The notes under the pieces: model-generated
Told to the model about the DNA's origin: nothing
Databases searched by the model: none
The model's input: only the letters and a program-made list of their open reading frames with translations
Made by a program: the position numbers and the translations under genes
Assembly: GCA_910586245.1 (NCBI GenBank)
Contig: CAJUFY010000003.1
Location: forward strand, 1-64,000
Length of the DNA stretch: 64,000 nucleotides
Source of the DNA: an uncultured Christensenella sp.
GTDB taxonomy: Bacteria > Bacillota > Clostridia > Christensenellales > Borkfalkiaceae
Reading direction: 5' to 3'
Part shown: piece by piece, positions 22,262 to 30,787 of the stretch
Position numbering within the stretch: the stretch's first letter is position 1
How the letters are laid out: every line of letters begins with the position of its first letter

Positions 22262-23266
22262 AAATTTTATTTTGCCGCGGCAGTCGTAGCCGCATGTCTT
22301 TTGGTCGGCGGAACGCCGAACGGTGTTCAGGCGGGTGCGGAGACCGCGGCTCCCAAATATTATATCGGAGGAATGACCGCAGGATTCACGCTCTCTGCGG
22401 GCGGAGCCGAAATTATCGGATTAAACGAGGTTTCTGCGGAAGACGGGCTTCATCGCCCGGCGGAGGATGCGGGAATCCGTATCGGGGACTGCATTTGCGG
22501 TGTTAACGGTGTGAATATCAAGACGATTGCAGATTTAAACGGTGCGCTTGAGCGCAGTGCGGGAAAGCCCGTGACTTTAAAGATCAAACGTCACGGAGAT
22601 ATCGCCGAGATTACGATTACTCCGGTGAAAGAAAAAAAGAGCGGAAAATATAAAATCGGTGTTCTGATCCGCGATTCGCTGGCAGGACTGGGTACGGTCA
22701 CGTATATTCAAAAAGATACGCTTCGCTTCGGCGCGCTCGGACATGCAATTTGCGACGAAAGCAAAAATCCGCTCGAAATTTCGAATTCGATCGTCTATTT
22801 ATGTAGTATCGTAGGCGTCAACAAAGGCGTAAGGGGGAAAGCGGGCGAATTGCGCGGATTTTTCCTCGGAGAACAACTCGCCAAAGCAGAAAAATCATGC
22901 AACGAAGGGTTGTACGGTACTTTCTCCAAAAATTACGATTTTTCGCATTTCGAAACGGTGGAAGCCGCTCCGATTTCGGAAGCTACGATCGGGAAAGCGA
23001 TCATCTACTCCACAATCGACGGAATTTGTCCTCAACAATATGAAATTGCGATTGCCAAAGTCGACGCAAATAACCGCGACAATAAAAATTTTGTAATTAA
23101 AATAACCGACGAACGATTGATCAGCGAAACGGGCGGAATCGTTCAAGGCATGAGCGGAAGTCCGATTATTCAAAACGGAAAGTTAATCGGCGCCGTAACT
23201 CACGTATTTTTGAACGATCCGACACGCGGATACGGCATCGGAATAGAAAATATGACGAAAAATTAA
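22250..23266 (+). CDS. spoIVB: SpoIVB, sporulation signalling serine protease (S55)
   Basis: This 338-residue protein is secreted from the forespore to trigger sigma-K processing in the mother cell. The N-terminal membrane anchor (about 5-22) is followed by a PDZ domain (about 80-135, DAGIRIGDCICGVNGVNI) and the S55 peptidase domain with GALGHAI (His) and VQGMSGSPIIQNGKLIGAVTH (Ser). The ATG at 22250 follows GGAGG; a TTG one codon earlier is ignored. Its position after recN is as in Bacillus, but spo0A does not follow. Its start codon is enclosed in a predicted stem-loop. Confidence 0.95.
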   Translation: MRKLKFYFAAAVVAACLLVGGTPNGVQAGAETAAPKYYIGGMTAGFTLSAGGAEIIGLNEVSAEDGLHRPAEDAGIRIGDCICGVNGVNIKTIADLNGALERSAGKPVTLKIKRHGDIAEITITPVKEKKSGKYKIGVLIRDSLAGLGTVTYIQKDTLRFGALGHAICDESKNPLEISNSIVYLCSIVGVNKGVRGKAGELRGFFLGEQLAKAEKSCNEGLYGTFSKNYDFSHFETVEAAPISEATIGKAIIYSTIDGICPQQYEIAIAKVDANNRDNKNFVIKITDERLISETGGIVQGMSGSPIIQNGKLIGAVTHVFLNDPTRGYGIGIENMTKN

Positions 23267-23310
23267 ATATTTTACAGAATATCGTCGTAATCGGGTTCAT
23301 ATCATAATAT

Positions 23311-23910
23311 ATGAACCTTTTCCTTTTCTTTCGGGATTGCATTTCCCGCGCGCTGGAACGGAAAAAAACTTTGGCTGTCTTTGTCTGTATCTACGTTTTT
23401 GCGACGATATTAGGCATATTGTTTATAAAAACTCCGGCTATTTATCATTATCATCTTAATTTGTGCGACCGCTTCGTCGATCGGATGTGCTATTCCGATC
23501 GCAACGTTTTTCTTATATTTTGGGAGCGCGCTTGCGGAAATTCCGTGTTTCTTGCGGTAATTTTGAGTGCGGGGATTCACCCGATCGGCTGCATCATCTC
23601 GCCCGTATTATTGTTATACCGTGCTTATACGTTCGGCGGAAGCCTCGTAATCTTTTTTACGGTTTACCGCGTTTCCGGAATTTTAATCGTTTTCGTGCTT
23701 TATCTCCCGATTCACTTATTGATCGATGCAATTTTATTATGTTCCGCTTCTTTGTCGTGCGGGCGGGCATCTTGCTTTTGTTTTTCAAAAGACGATTTTG
23801 TCGCGCTGTTGCGTGATTTCTTAGTTTTATTATTATTGATTTGCGCCGTCTGCCTGTTGGAAATGATTTTACTTTTATTGCTTTTTCATCCGATCGGAAA
23901 TCTGTTGTAA
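23311..23910 (+). CDS. Multi-pass membrane protein, possibly SpoIIM family
   Basis: This 199-residue protein has about five hydrophobic segments (near 20-40, 75-95, 105-125, 130-150 and 170-195) and a cytoplasmic basic N-terminus. The pattern HPIGCIISPVLLLYRAYTFGGSL followed by VLYLPIHLLIDAILL is similar in layout to SpoIIM, an engulfment protein of the DMP complex, and the location beside spoIVB fits. No diagnostic residue secures this. The ATG directly follows a CATATCAT/CATAATAT stretch that may be a sporulation-type -10 box, and there is no ribosome binding site. Confidence 0.6.
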   Translation: MNLFLFFRDCISRALERKKTLAVFVCIYVFATILGILFIKTPAIYHYHLNLCDRFVDRMCYSDRNVFLIFWERACGNSVFLAVILSAGIHPIGCIISPVLLLYRAYTFGGSLVIFFTVYRVSGILIVFVLYLPIHLLIDAILLCSASLSCGRASCFCFSKDDFVALLRDFLVLLLLICAVCLLEMILLLLLFHPIGNLL

Positions 23911-23941
23911 TAAAATTTTTTCATTCGTACAAACTGTTGGT

Positions 23942-25096
23942 ATGAAAAAGTTTCTTGTTTTATCCCTTGCCGCAGTTGCGGCGGGAACTGCGGCGACGGG
24001 TACTCTAACGAAATCCGCAAGCGCGGAGGAAGCGGTGAATCCCGCTTGTAAAGCCGCATATTTGTGTGATTATGCGAGCGGAACGGAAGTTTACGCGAAA
24101 AACGAAACGGCGCGATTACCGATTGCAAGCATGTGTAAAATTATGACTTTGCTGCTCTCTTTCGAAGCGGTCGAAAACGGCGAACTTTCTTACGACGAAA
24201 TGGTTATGGTAAGCGAAAAAGCTTCGGGAATGGGCGGATCGCAAGTCTTTCTTGAAAGCAATCTTTCCTATCGTGCGGAAGAATTGATGAAAACGGTTGC
24301 GGTTTGTTCGGCGAACGACTCGTGCGTTGCGCTTGCCGAGCGCATCGGCGGAAGCGAACAGTCGTTTATCGACCGAATGAACGAGCGGGCAAAAGAACTC
24401 GGCGCAGAAAATACTTTATTTTCGAACTGTACGGGATTGCCTAAAGACCCGCAATACTCCTGCGCGAAAGACGTTTCGATTATGCTCAGAGAAATGTTAA
24501 AACATCAGAAATACTATGAATTTTCTAAAGTGTGGTTGGAAGATTTCGCGCATCCCGACGGCAGAACCACGCAAATTACGAATACGAATAAATTAGTGCG
24601 TTTTTACGACGGTTGTGACGGCGGGAAAACGGGATTTACCAACGAAGCCGGATTTTGTCTTGCCGCAACCGCAAAACGCGGGGAAACCAGACTGGTATCC
24701 GTCGTGATCGGCGCGGAAACTTCGAAAGCGCGTTTTAACGGAATCAGTGAAATGTTCAATTATGCGTTCAATTGTTTTGAAAACAAAACGATTCTGGAAG
24801 CGGGAGAAACCGAATTGCGCGCAAAGGTGCGCGGAAGCAAAGTCGGTGAAATTTCCGTTTCGGTAGAGCGTCCGCTTACGGTTTTTGGTAAAAAAGGCGA
24901 AATCTCGAACACCTCTGTCGATTACGTAATTTCGGATCAGTTAAAAGCGCCGATTCAAAAAGGGGATGAAGTCGGCACCGCAATTTTGTATCGCGACGGC
25001 GTGGAATGCGCGCGAACAAAACTGTTGGCAGGGGAGGATGCAATGAAATTTACCTGGTGGGAAGCTTATCGCGAAAGTGCCCAAAACTGGAACTGA
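23942..25096 (+). CDS. D-alanyl-D-alanine carboxypeptidase (DacF/PBP5-like)
   Basis: This 384-residue penicillin-binding protein trims peptidoglycan stem peptides. A signal peptide (about 1-28) is followed by the S11 peptidase domain with SMCK (the SxxK motif, near 63), SAN (SxN, near 122) and KTG (near 229), then a C-terminal beta domain (about 280-365). It lacks a long amphipathic anchor. The neighbours are sporulation genes, so a role in cortex or forespore wall synthesis like DacF is plausible. No Shine-Dalgarno sequence is visible before the ATG. Confidence 0.92.
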   Translation: MKKFLVLSLAAVAAGTAATGTLTKSASAEEAVNPACKAAYLCDYASGTEVYAKNETARLPIASMCKIMTLLLSFEAVENGELSYDEMVMVSEKASGMGGSQVFLESNLSYRAEELMKTVAVCSANDSCVALAERIGGSEQSFIDRMNERAKELGAENTLFSNCTGLPKDPQYSCAKDVSIMLREMLKHQKYYEFSKVWLEDFAHPDGRTTQITNTNKLVRFYDGCDGGKTGFTNEAGFCLAATAKRGETRLVSVVIGAETSKARFNGISEMFNYAFNCFENKTILEAGETELRAKVRGSKVGEISVSVERPLTVFGKKGEISNTSVDYVISDQLKAPIQKGDEVGTAILYRDGVECARTKLLAGEDAMKFTWWEAYRESAQNWN

Positions 25097-25133
25097 AATT
25101 TTGATATTTTATATTTTGCATAGTAATATGTAT

Positions 25134-25171
25134 GACATAACTGTAATTTTATTGCCGTTATGTCTTTTTTT
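25134..25171 (+). terminator. Terminator after the carboxypeptidase gene
   Basis: GACATAAC and GTTATGTC form an 8-bp stem with a 15-base loop, followed by TTTTTTT. It lies just before the lysA promoter. Confidence 0.6.
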
Positions 25172-25172
25172 G

Positions 25173-25201
25173 TTGACCGCATTTTGGAATCGTGATATAA
25201 T
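25173..25201 (+). promoter_or_regulatory. Promoter of lysA
   Basis: TTGACC (25173-25178) and TATAAT (25196-25201) are 17 bp apart. The leader to the ATG at 25223 is about 15 bases and contains GGGGAAAGGA; there is no lysine riboswitch. Confidence 0.8.
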
Positions 25202-25222
25202 TTGGGGAAAGGAAAAAATTGT

Positions 25223-26548
25223 ATGAACAGCAGATCAACTTTAAAAATAAACGAAAACGGACATCTGGAAATCGGCGGCGCCGACTGCATAAATCTTGCA
25301 AAAGAATTCGGGACGCCGTTGTACGTGTATGACGAAGCGCATATTCGCAATATGATGCGGGTGTATCGCGATACCATTCGGGAAGAATACGAGGGAAACG
25401 GGCTCGTACTTTACGCTTCCAAGGCTTTTTCTTGTCAAGCGATCTATGCAATTGCCAAACAAGAGGGAATAGGCGTCGACGTCGTATCGGGCGGAGAACT
25501 TTTTACCGCAATGCAGGTTGATTTTCCGCTGCAAAACATGTGTTTTCACGGAAACAATAAAACGCAAAAAGAAATTGCTTATGCGCTTGACTGCGGCGTG
25601 GGCACGATTGTTCTGGACGCATACTCGGAAGCGGACCTGTTGCAAGAGGAAGCCGAAAAGCGCGGAATCATTCAAGACGTTTTGATACGTATCAACCCCG
25701 GAATCGAAGCGCATACGCACGCATACGTTCAGACAGCCACGCCCGATTCGAAATTCGGCTTTTCCGTGGCAAGCGGCGCTGCAGAAAAATTTTCGGAATA
25801 CGTTCGCACAAAGCACAATCTCAATTTAAGAGGATATCACTGCCACATCGGATCGCAAATTTTTGAAAAACAGTCTTTTGTTCTGGCAGTAGAGAAAAAT
25901 CTGAGTTTCATTGCGGAAATGAAGCGCAAGCACGGTTTTGAAACGGAAGTTCTCAATTTAGGCGGAGGATTCGGCATCTGGTATACCGATGAAGACGCAA
26001 AAATCAGCGTACAGGGATACCGGGAATATTTGCATGCGTTGTTGGAAAAAGTAAAATCTGATTGCGGCCGGTACGGTTTGAAAAAGCCGTTTATTATGCT
26101 CGAACCGGGACGCTCCGTAATCGGCGAAGCGGGAATTACGCTCTACACCGTCGGCGCAATCAAAGAAATCCCCGGAATCAAAAAATACATTGCTTTGGAC
26201 GGCGGAATGTTCGAGGCGCCCAGATACGCCTTGTACCAGTCGAAATATACGGCGGTGCTTGCAAACCGCGCAAACGAAAAAGCGTGCGAACGCGTTTCTC
26301 TTGCGGGAAAATGTTGCGAGAGCGGAGATATTATCGCCGCCGGGGTCAACCTGCCAAAAGCGGAAACGGGAGATATTCTCGCGGTATTTTCAACCGGCGC
26401 ATATCATTATTCGATGGCAAGCAACTACAACCGCAATCTGATTCCTCCCGCGGTTTTAGTGAAAGACGGAATGGCGGAATACATCATTAAACCGCAAACC
26501 TATCAAGACCTGATCAGAAACGATTGCGTGCCGGATCGGCTGAAATAA
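25223..26548 (+). CDS. lysA: LysA, diaminopimelate decarboxylase
   Basis: This 441-residue PLP enzyme makes lysine from meso-diaminopimelate. The PLP lysine is in YASKAFSC (near 64); other family motifs are RINPGIEAHTH, CHIGSQIFE, NLGGGFGIWY, LEPGRSVIGEAG and the active-site CESGD. I use the ATG at 25223 after GGGGAAAGGA; a TTG seven codons earlier overlaps that ribosome binding site. The gene has its own promoter and terminator upstream, so it forms a single unit rather than part of a lysine operon. Confidence 0.96.
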   Translation: MNSRSTLKINENGHLEIGGADCINLAKEFGTPLYVYDEAHIRNMMRVYRDTIREEYEGNGLVLYASKAFSCQAIYAIAKQEGIGVDVVSGGELFTAMQVDFPLQNMCFHGNNKTQKEIAYALDCGVGTIVLDAYSEADLLQEEAEKRGIIQDVLIRINPGIEAHTHAYVQTATPDSKFGFSVASGAAEKFSEYVRTKHNLNLRGYHCHIGSQIFEKQSFVLAVEKNLSFIAEMKRKHGFETEVLNLGGGFGIWYTDEDAKISVQGYREYLHALLEKVKSDCGRYGLKKPFIMLEPGRSVIGEAGITLYTVGAIKEIPGIKKYIALDGGMFEAPRYALYQSKYTAVLANRANEKACERVSLAGKCCESGDIIAAGVNLPKAETGDILAVFSTGAYHYSMASNYNRNLIPPAVLVKDGMAEYIIKPQTYQDLIRNDCVPDRLK

Positions 26549-26574
26549 AATCTGAAAAGCACAAACTCATTTAT

Positions 26575-26603
26575 TTGCTTTTTTCGCGCGAATGCGCTAT
26601 AAT
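26575..26603 (+). promoter_or_regulatory. Promoter of the M50 protease gene, start codon nine bases after -10
   Basis: TTGCTT (26575-26580) and TATAAT (26598-26603) are 17 bp apart and the ATG is at 26613. This is the same spacing as at nadK, again implying a leaderless mRNA. Confidence 0.7.
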
Positions 26604-26612
26604 AATGAAGAT

Positions 26613-27308
26613 ATGGATTTCTTTTATCCGATTGAATTGATAGCAAGTTTTCTTGCCGTAGTGGTCGTATTGACCCTGCATGAATTTTCACACGCTTTTG
26701 TCGCCTATAAGTGCGGCGATCCTACGCCGAAATGGAACGGAAGGCTTTCTTTGAACCCCTTGCGGCATTTCGATATTTTAGGTTTGGTCTGTTTTACGCT
26801 TGTGGGATTCGGGTGGGCGAAACCCGTGCCGATCAATGCGGATAACTTTAAAAAATACCGTTTGGGCTTAGGGCTTACCGCAAGCGCGGGGATCATCGTC
26901 AACTATATTTCCGCATTTCTGTTTTTTCCGTTGTACTGCGTCATCTTTTATTACGCAGTACCTGTAATGCCAGATTTTTTAAGCGTATTCTTTGATCGTC
27001 TGACTTATTTATTGTTCGCTTACAGCCTTTCTTTCTGTGTATTCAATCTTTTACCGCTCTATCCGTTGGATGGATTCCGTATCGTAGATGCCGTAAATAG
27101 AAGACGGGGGAAAGTTTATCGGTTTTTGCGCAATAACGGCTATATTATTTTGCTGGGCTTGATCATAGAAAGTTTTATCTGCGATATGTTCGTACGTTTC
27201 GGCGTTGGAATCATGTCTTATTTCGATATTTTGGGCTGGTTTATGCAGTTTGCGACGGGCATCTTTGGCTGGCCAATTACAGCGCTTTGGGGGTTGATTC
27301 CGTGGTAA
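26613..27308 (+). CDS. Site-2 protease family (M50) membrane metalloprotease
   Basis: This 231-residue multi-pass protein has the zinc motif LHEFSHAFVAY (HExxH, near 30) in the first membrane segment and the third ligand in LYPLDGFRI (near 155). It belongs to the YwhC-type short M50 proteases without a PDZ domain. This family often precedes scpA in Clostridia, as here, where it overlaps scpA by seven bases. The substrate is unknown. The start chosen is the ATG at 26613; an earlier frame would begin upstream of the transcription start. Confidence 0.9.
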   Translation: MDFFYPIELIASFLAVVVVLTLHEFSHAFVAYKCGDPTPKWNGRLSLNPLRHFDILGLVCFTLVGFGWAKPVPINADNFKKYRLGLGLTASAGIIVNYISAFLFFPLYCVIFYYAVPVMPDFLSVFFDRLTYLLFAYSLSFCVFNLLPLYPLDGFRIVDAVNRRRGKVYRFLRNNGYIILLGLIIESFICDMFVRFGVGIMSYFDILGWFMQFATGIFGWPITALWGLIPW

Positions 27309-28099
27309 ACCGAGAAAATTTCGAGTCCAACGTAGATTATACGACCGTTTTGACAAACTTCGAGGGACCGCTCGATCTACTTTTATTTTTGATCAATAAA
27401 GAAGAAATCGAAATCAAAGACGTCTTCGTATCGCAAGTCACGGAGCAATTCCTCGAATATATGAAAGGGTTACCTTTTCTCGACGTAGATAAAGTGAGCG
27501 AATACTTAAACATTGCCGCAACGATTATCAAAATCAAGGCACAGGCGCTCGTACCGAATCTGGAAGAAGATCCGGCGCTCGAAGCGGAAATCGAAGAAGA
27601 TAAGGCACAGCTCATTCGCGCGCTTGAAGAATTTAAACTGATCAAAGAAGAGACAAAAAAACTTAAAGAACTGGAGACGATCGGATATTTCTTTAAGGAA
27701 CCGGATAAAGACGTCGGAGAGACGAAAACGGTATTTTCGCTTGACGGGTTAACGTTAGACGGGCTGGTGAACGCGTTTTCGGCGCTCATGATGAAACGCG
27801 AAAGCGTACGCTCTAGTGAAGAAGTGCGGGAAATCCCGCGCGACGTATTTACGGTTGAACAAAAAATGTCCTTTATTTTGGAGAGTTTGGAAGAAACGAA
27901 GGAACTCGGTTTCGAGCAATTGTTCACGAAGGATTTTACGAAAGCGGAAATCGTTACGACCTTTCAAGCAATGCTCGAGCTGTTAAAACATCAATATTTG
28001 CGCGTGACGCAAGAAACGGCGTTCGGTGATATCAAGATATTACTCAATCCAGACCGTTCGGAGGAAATAAATTTTGGAGAAATTGACGAATATAATTGA
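27302..28099 (+). CDS. scpA: ScpA, segregation and condensation protein A
   Basis: This 265-residue kleisin subunit of the SMC-ScpAB condensin has an N-terminal FEGPLDLLLFLINKEEIEIKDV, acidic middle helices and a C-terminal winged-helix segment ending LGDIKILLNP-like. The GTG at 27302 after TGGGGGTT is the best start and overlaps the end of the M50 gene. It overlaps scpB by 26 bp, so translation is coupled. Confidence 0.95.
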   Translation: MVNRENFESNVDYTTVLTNFEGPLDLLLFLINKEEIEIKDVFVSQVTEQFLEYMKGLPFLDVDKVSEYLNIAATIIKIKAQALVPNLEEDPALEAEIEEDKAQLIRALEEFKLIKEETKKLKELETIGYFFKEPDKDVGETKTVFSLDGLTLDGLVNAFSALMMKRESVRSSEEVREIPRDVFTVEQKMSFILESLEETKELGFEQLFTKDFTKAEIVTTFQAMLELLKHQYLRVTQETAFGDIKILLNPDRSEEINFGEIDEYN

Positions 28100-28805
28100 A
28101 GCGATTTTATTTGCGTCGGGCAAAAGCGTTGCGATCGCAGATATTGCGGAAAAATTAGGCGTAACCAACGGAGAAGTAAGAAAATCGCTTAACGAATTAA
28201 AGGAAAAATACGGTGAAGAAGGCGGAATCCAGTTGCTGGAATTTAACAAAAAAGCGCAGCTGGGATCCAACCCGATCTATAAAGAAGGGGTTTCTGCCGT
28301 CTTAAATCCGATACGGGAAAAGGAATTGACGCGCACGATCTTAGAATGCGCGGCAATTATCGCCTACAAACAGCCGATTACCCGTACCGAAATCGAAATT
28401 TTGCGCGGACTTAACAGTGATTACGCGGTAAACGCGCTGTTGGAATTGAAACTGATCGCGCCGTGCGGAAGAAAAGACGCAGTAGGACGACCCGTATTGT
28501 TTGCTACGACCGACGAGTTTTTAAAGCGTTTTAAATTGAATTCGCTTGCCGACTTACCCGATTACGAAATGCTTATGGCGGCAATTACACGCCCCGACGA
28601 CGACAGAGACAGCTATCTGTATGCAAGGGAAGAATATTCGGAAAAAACGCCGAATGCAGAGGGGCAGGAAAGCGAACTTTCGACCGATCAAGAAGCCCTT
28701 CAAACTCCGAATACGGAATCGCTGGAAGAACCTGAGCACAGCGGATATGAAATCCCGGATTTCTTACGCGGACTGGACGATGCGGATATCGTAAAAATTT
28801 CTTGA
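28074..28805 (+). CDS. scpB: ScpB, segregation and condensation protein B
   Basis: This 243-residue protein has two winged-helix domains (about 1-80 and 90-165, with AAIIAYKQPITRTEIEILRGLN). ScpB dimerises on ScpA within condensin. It starts with TTG at 28074, ten bases after GGAGG, inside the end of scpA. A poorly conserved acidic tail of about 55 residues (EGQESELSTDQEALQTP) follows the core. Confidence 0.94.
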   Translation: MEKLTNIIEAILFASGKSVAIADIAEKLGVTNGEVRKSLNELKEKYGEEGGIQLLEFNKKAQLGSNPIYKEGVSAVLNPIREKELTRTILECAAIIAYKQPITRTEIEILRGLNSDYAVNALLELKLIAPCGRKDAVGRPVLFATTDEFLKRFKLNSLADLPDYEMLMAAITRPDDDRDSYLYAREEYSEKTPNAEGQESELSTDQEALQTPNTESLEEPEHSGYEIPDFLRGLDDADIVKIS

Positions 28806-28854
28806 ATTTACAAATTAATAAATATTTTCAATTTACTTCGCTCATATTACGGTT

Positions 28855-29436
28855 ATGAGCGAAGTTTTTATTATTTCTTTCTTTGCGGGAATGGTTTTAT
28901 TTTTATTTCCCGTCTTCGTTTATACCGACGCCTACCTCGATGTAAAAGAGAATAAAGCTTGGTTTTCGCTCAGTCTGTTTAAACACCTTAAAATTTTCGG
29001 CGGATATGCACAACTCGAACAGGACGGAATCGTTTTGCATTTGTCAAAGAAAAAAGCGGTGTTTGTCTTTTACAATCAGATGTCTTCCACGCGGAAAAAG
29101 TTTGAAATTACAGACGGATTTCAACTGTATCGGTTTCATCAGATTGTTGAAACGGGCGGATCACAGTCGCCGACCGGCGTTATGATCGCTTCGTTGTTGC
29201 AATCTTTCGGCGGCGCCGTCTGCGCCGTTTTAAAAACGAAACATCCGTTCCTTTCCTTGAAAAACGGCACGTTATTGGCAAACGAACCTTGTTTGAAAGT
29301 TTCCTTGCAAACAGTGTTTATATTTAATAATTTGGTACTGACGATTGCGATCGTTAAGAAAATTTTGGAGGTAATTATAAATTGGATAAGAAAAAAAAGA
29401 TTGACAGCATACTTGAGAAAACAGCGGAACAACTGA
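28855..29436 (+). CDS. DUF2953 protein (YtfI-like)
   Basis: This 193-residue protein has an N-terminal membrane segment (about 5-22) and a beta-rich domain (KAWFSLSLFKHLKIFGGYAQLEQDGI) resembling DUF2953/YtfI, which accompanies ytfJ in spore formers. The last 55 bp overlap the start of ytfJ. The ATG has no ribosome binding site; AATATTTTC (28821-28829) and CATATTAC (28843-28850) could be a sporulation-type promoter placing the transcript start at the ATG. The molecular function is unknown. Confidence 0.75.
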   Translation: MSEVFIISFFAGMVLFLFPVFVYTDAYLDVKENKAWFSLSLFKHLKIFGGYAQLEQDGIVLHLSKKKAVFVFYNQMSSTRKKFEITDGFQLYRFHQIVETGGSQSPTGVMIASLLQSFGGAVCAVLKTKHPFLSLKNGTLLANEPCLKVSLQTVFIFNNLVLTIAIVKKILEVIINWIRKKRLTAYLRKQRNN

Positions 29437-29765
29437 CGGGACTGATCGACGTAAATACCGTAATCGGAAAACCCGTATTTTCGGCAAGCGGCGCGCAAAT
29501 TATTCCGTTTACAAAAGTGACGATGGGATATCTTTCCGGAGGCGGCGAATACGGCGAAGTAAAAGCAATCAAAGACGACGAAGTCTTTCCGTTTGCCGGG
29601 GGCGCCGGAACCGTAATCAATATTAAACCTTCCGGATTTTTGATCGACGACGGAAAAGAATGCCGTCTTGTTCGGGTCACCGACGATCCGCTTGACGGAA
29701 TTATTGAAAAAGCGAGCGATCTTGTCGGAAAAATGATAAGGAAAACAGAGGAGAATGAGGAATAA
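29382..29765 (+). CDS. ytfJ: GerW/YtfJ-family sporulation protein
   Basis: This 127-residue protein starts at TTG 29382, 11 bases after TGGAGGT. It contains DVNTVIGKPVFSASGAQIIPFTKVTMGYLSGGGEYG and FAGGAGTVINIKPSGFLI, diagnostic for the GerW family, which is needed for normal spore germination in Bacillus. It overlaps both the DUF2953 gene (55 bp) and the following carboxypeptidase gene (11 bp), so the three are cotranslated. Confidence 0.92.
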   Translation: MDKKKKIDSILEKTAEQLTGLIDVNTVIGKPVFSASGAQIIPFTKVTMGYLSGGGEYGEVKAIKDDEVFPFAGGAGTVINIKPSGFLIDDGKECRLVRVTDDPLDGIIEKASDLVGKMIRKTEENEE

Positions 29766-30768
29766 ATTAGTTCGTATATGCGCGTCGTTTTCGCTCCTGC
29801 TGTTTTTTGCGGTCACATTTCAATCGTATGATTTTAAACAAGCGGATGCGGCAACGCAGTCGCGCGCGGAATGCGTTGCGGAAATCGGTTCCCGACGCTT
29901 TTTGCACGGTAAAAATAAAGAAACAAGATTGCCGATGGCAAGCACAACCAAAGTGCTTACGGCAATTATCATTTTGGACGATTGCGATCTCACCGAAACG
30001 GTGATCATTCCCAAGGAAGCGGAAGGTACGGAAGGTTCGAGCGTATATCTGCGTGCAGGCGACGAATATACCGTAGAAGAATTATTATACGGATTGATGC
30101 TGCAATCCGGAAACGATTGCGCCGTTACGCTTGCAATTCATCACAGCGGTTCGATTGAGGCATTCGCACAAGCGATGAACCGAAAAGCAATTTCTCTCGG
30201 CGCCGAACACAGCAGATTCGAAAATCCGCACGGCTTGCCGAATCCTCAACACTACACGACGGCGCAGGATCTGGCGTTGGTTTCAGCTTACGCAATGGAA
30301 AACGAAAGCTTCCGTAAAATCGTATCCTGCAAATATTACGAACCCCGGCATTGGAAAAACAAAAATAAAATGCTCAACGAATACGAGGGCGCGATCGGCG
30401 TAAAGACAGGATTTACAACGGTTGCGGGCCGTTGTTTGGTAACGGCAGCCGAACGAAACGGTATGACGCTCGTATGCGTCGTACTGGACAGCCCGCAAAT
30501 GTACGAGCGAACGGCAGAACTTTTGGACGGCGCGTTTGAACGGTACGAAATGTATCAGCTTTGTTCTCCCGACGTTTCAATCGGCGGCTTTGCCGTAAAA
30601 TACGCTTTTTCGTATCCTTTGACAACGGATGAATACGCGTCGCTCAAAATCGAATCCGAACTCGTTTCCCCGCTTCCGCAAGCGGAAGGGGAAATTGCGG
30701 GGCAATTACGGATATTCCTTCAAAATAACTTGCTTTTTTCTCAAAATTTGTATATGATTAAAAAGTAA
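29755..30768 (+). CDS. D-alanyl-D-alanine carboxypeptidase (second copy)
   Basis: This 337-residue S11-family penicillin-binding protein has a signal peptide (about 1-30), SxxK as STTK in LPMASTTKVL (near 63), SGN (near 117) and KTG (near 216). It is shorter than the copy at 23.9 kb and has only a small C-terminal domain. It starts after GAGGAGA, overlapping ytfJ. The ytfJ-dac-rluB order is common in Clostridia and suggests a role in spore or vegetative wall maturation. Confidence 0.92.
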   Translation: MRNKLVRICASFSLLLFFAVTFQSYDFKQADAATQSRAECVAEIGSRRFLHGKNKETRLPMASTTKVLTAIIILDDCDLTETVIIPKEAEGTEGSSVYLRAGDEYTVEELLYGLMLQSGNDCAVTLAIHHSGSIEAFAQAMNRKAISLGAEHSRFENPHGLPNPQHYTTAQDLALVSAYAMENESFRKIVSCKYYEPRHWKNKNKMLNEYEGAIGVKTGFTTVAGRCLVTAAERNGMTLVCVVLDSPQMYERTAELLDGAFERYEMYQLCSPDVSIGGFAVKYAFSYPLTTDEYASLKIESELVSPLPQAEGEIAGQLRIFLQNNLLFSQNLYMIKK

Positions 30769-30787
30769 TATTTTCGGAGTATACTTT

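Noticed and set aside
25097..25222. Lysine riboswitch upstream of lysA
   Set aside because: The transcript leader is only about 15 bases, too short for a riboswitch.
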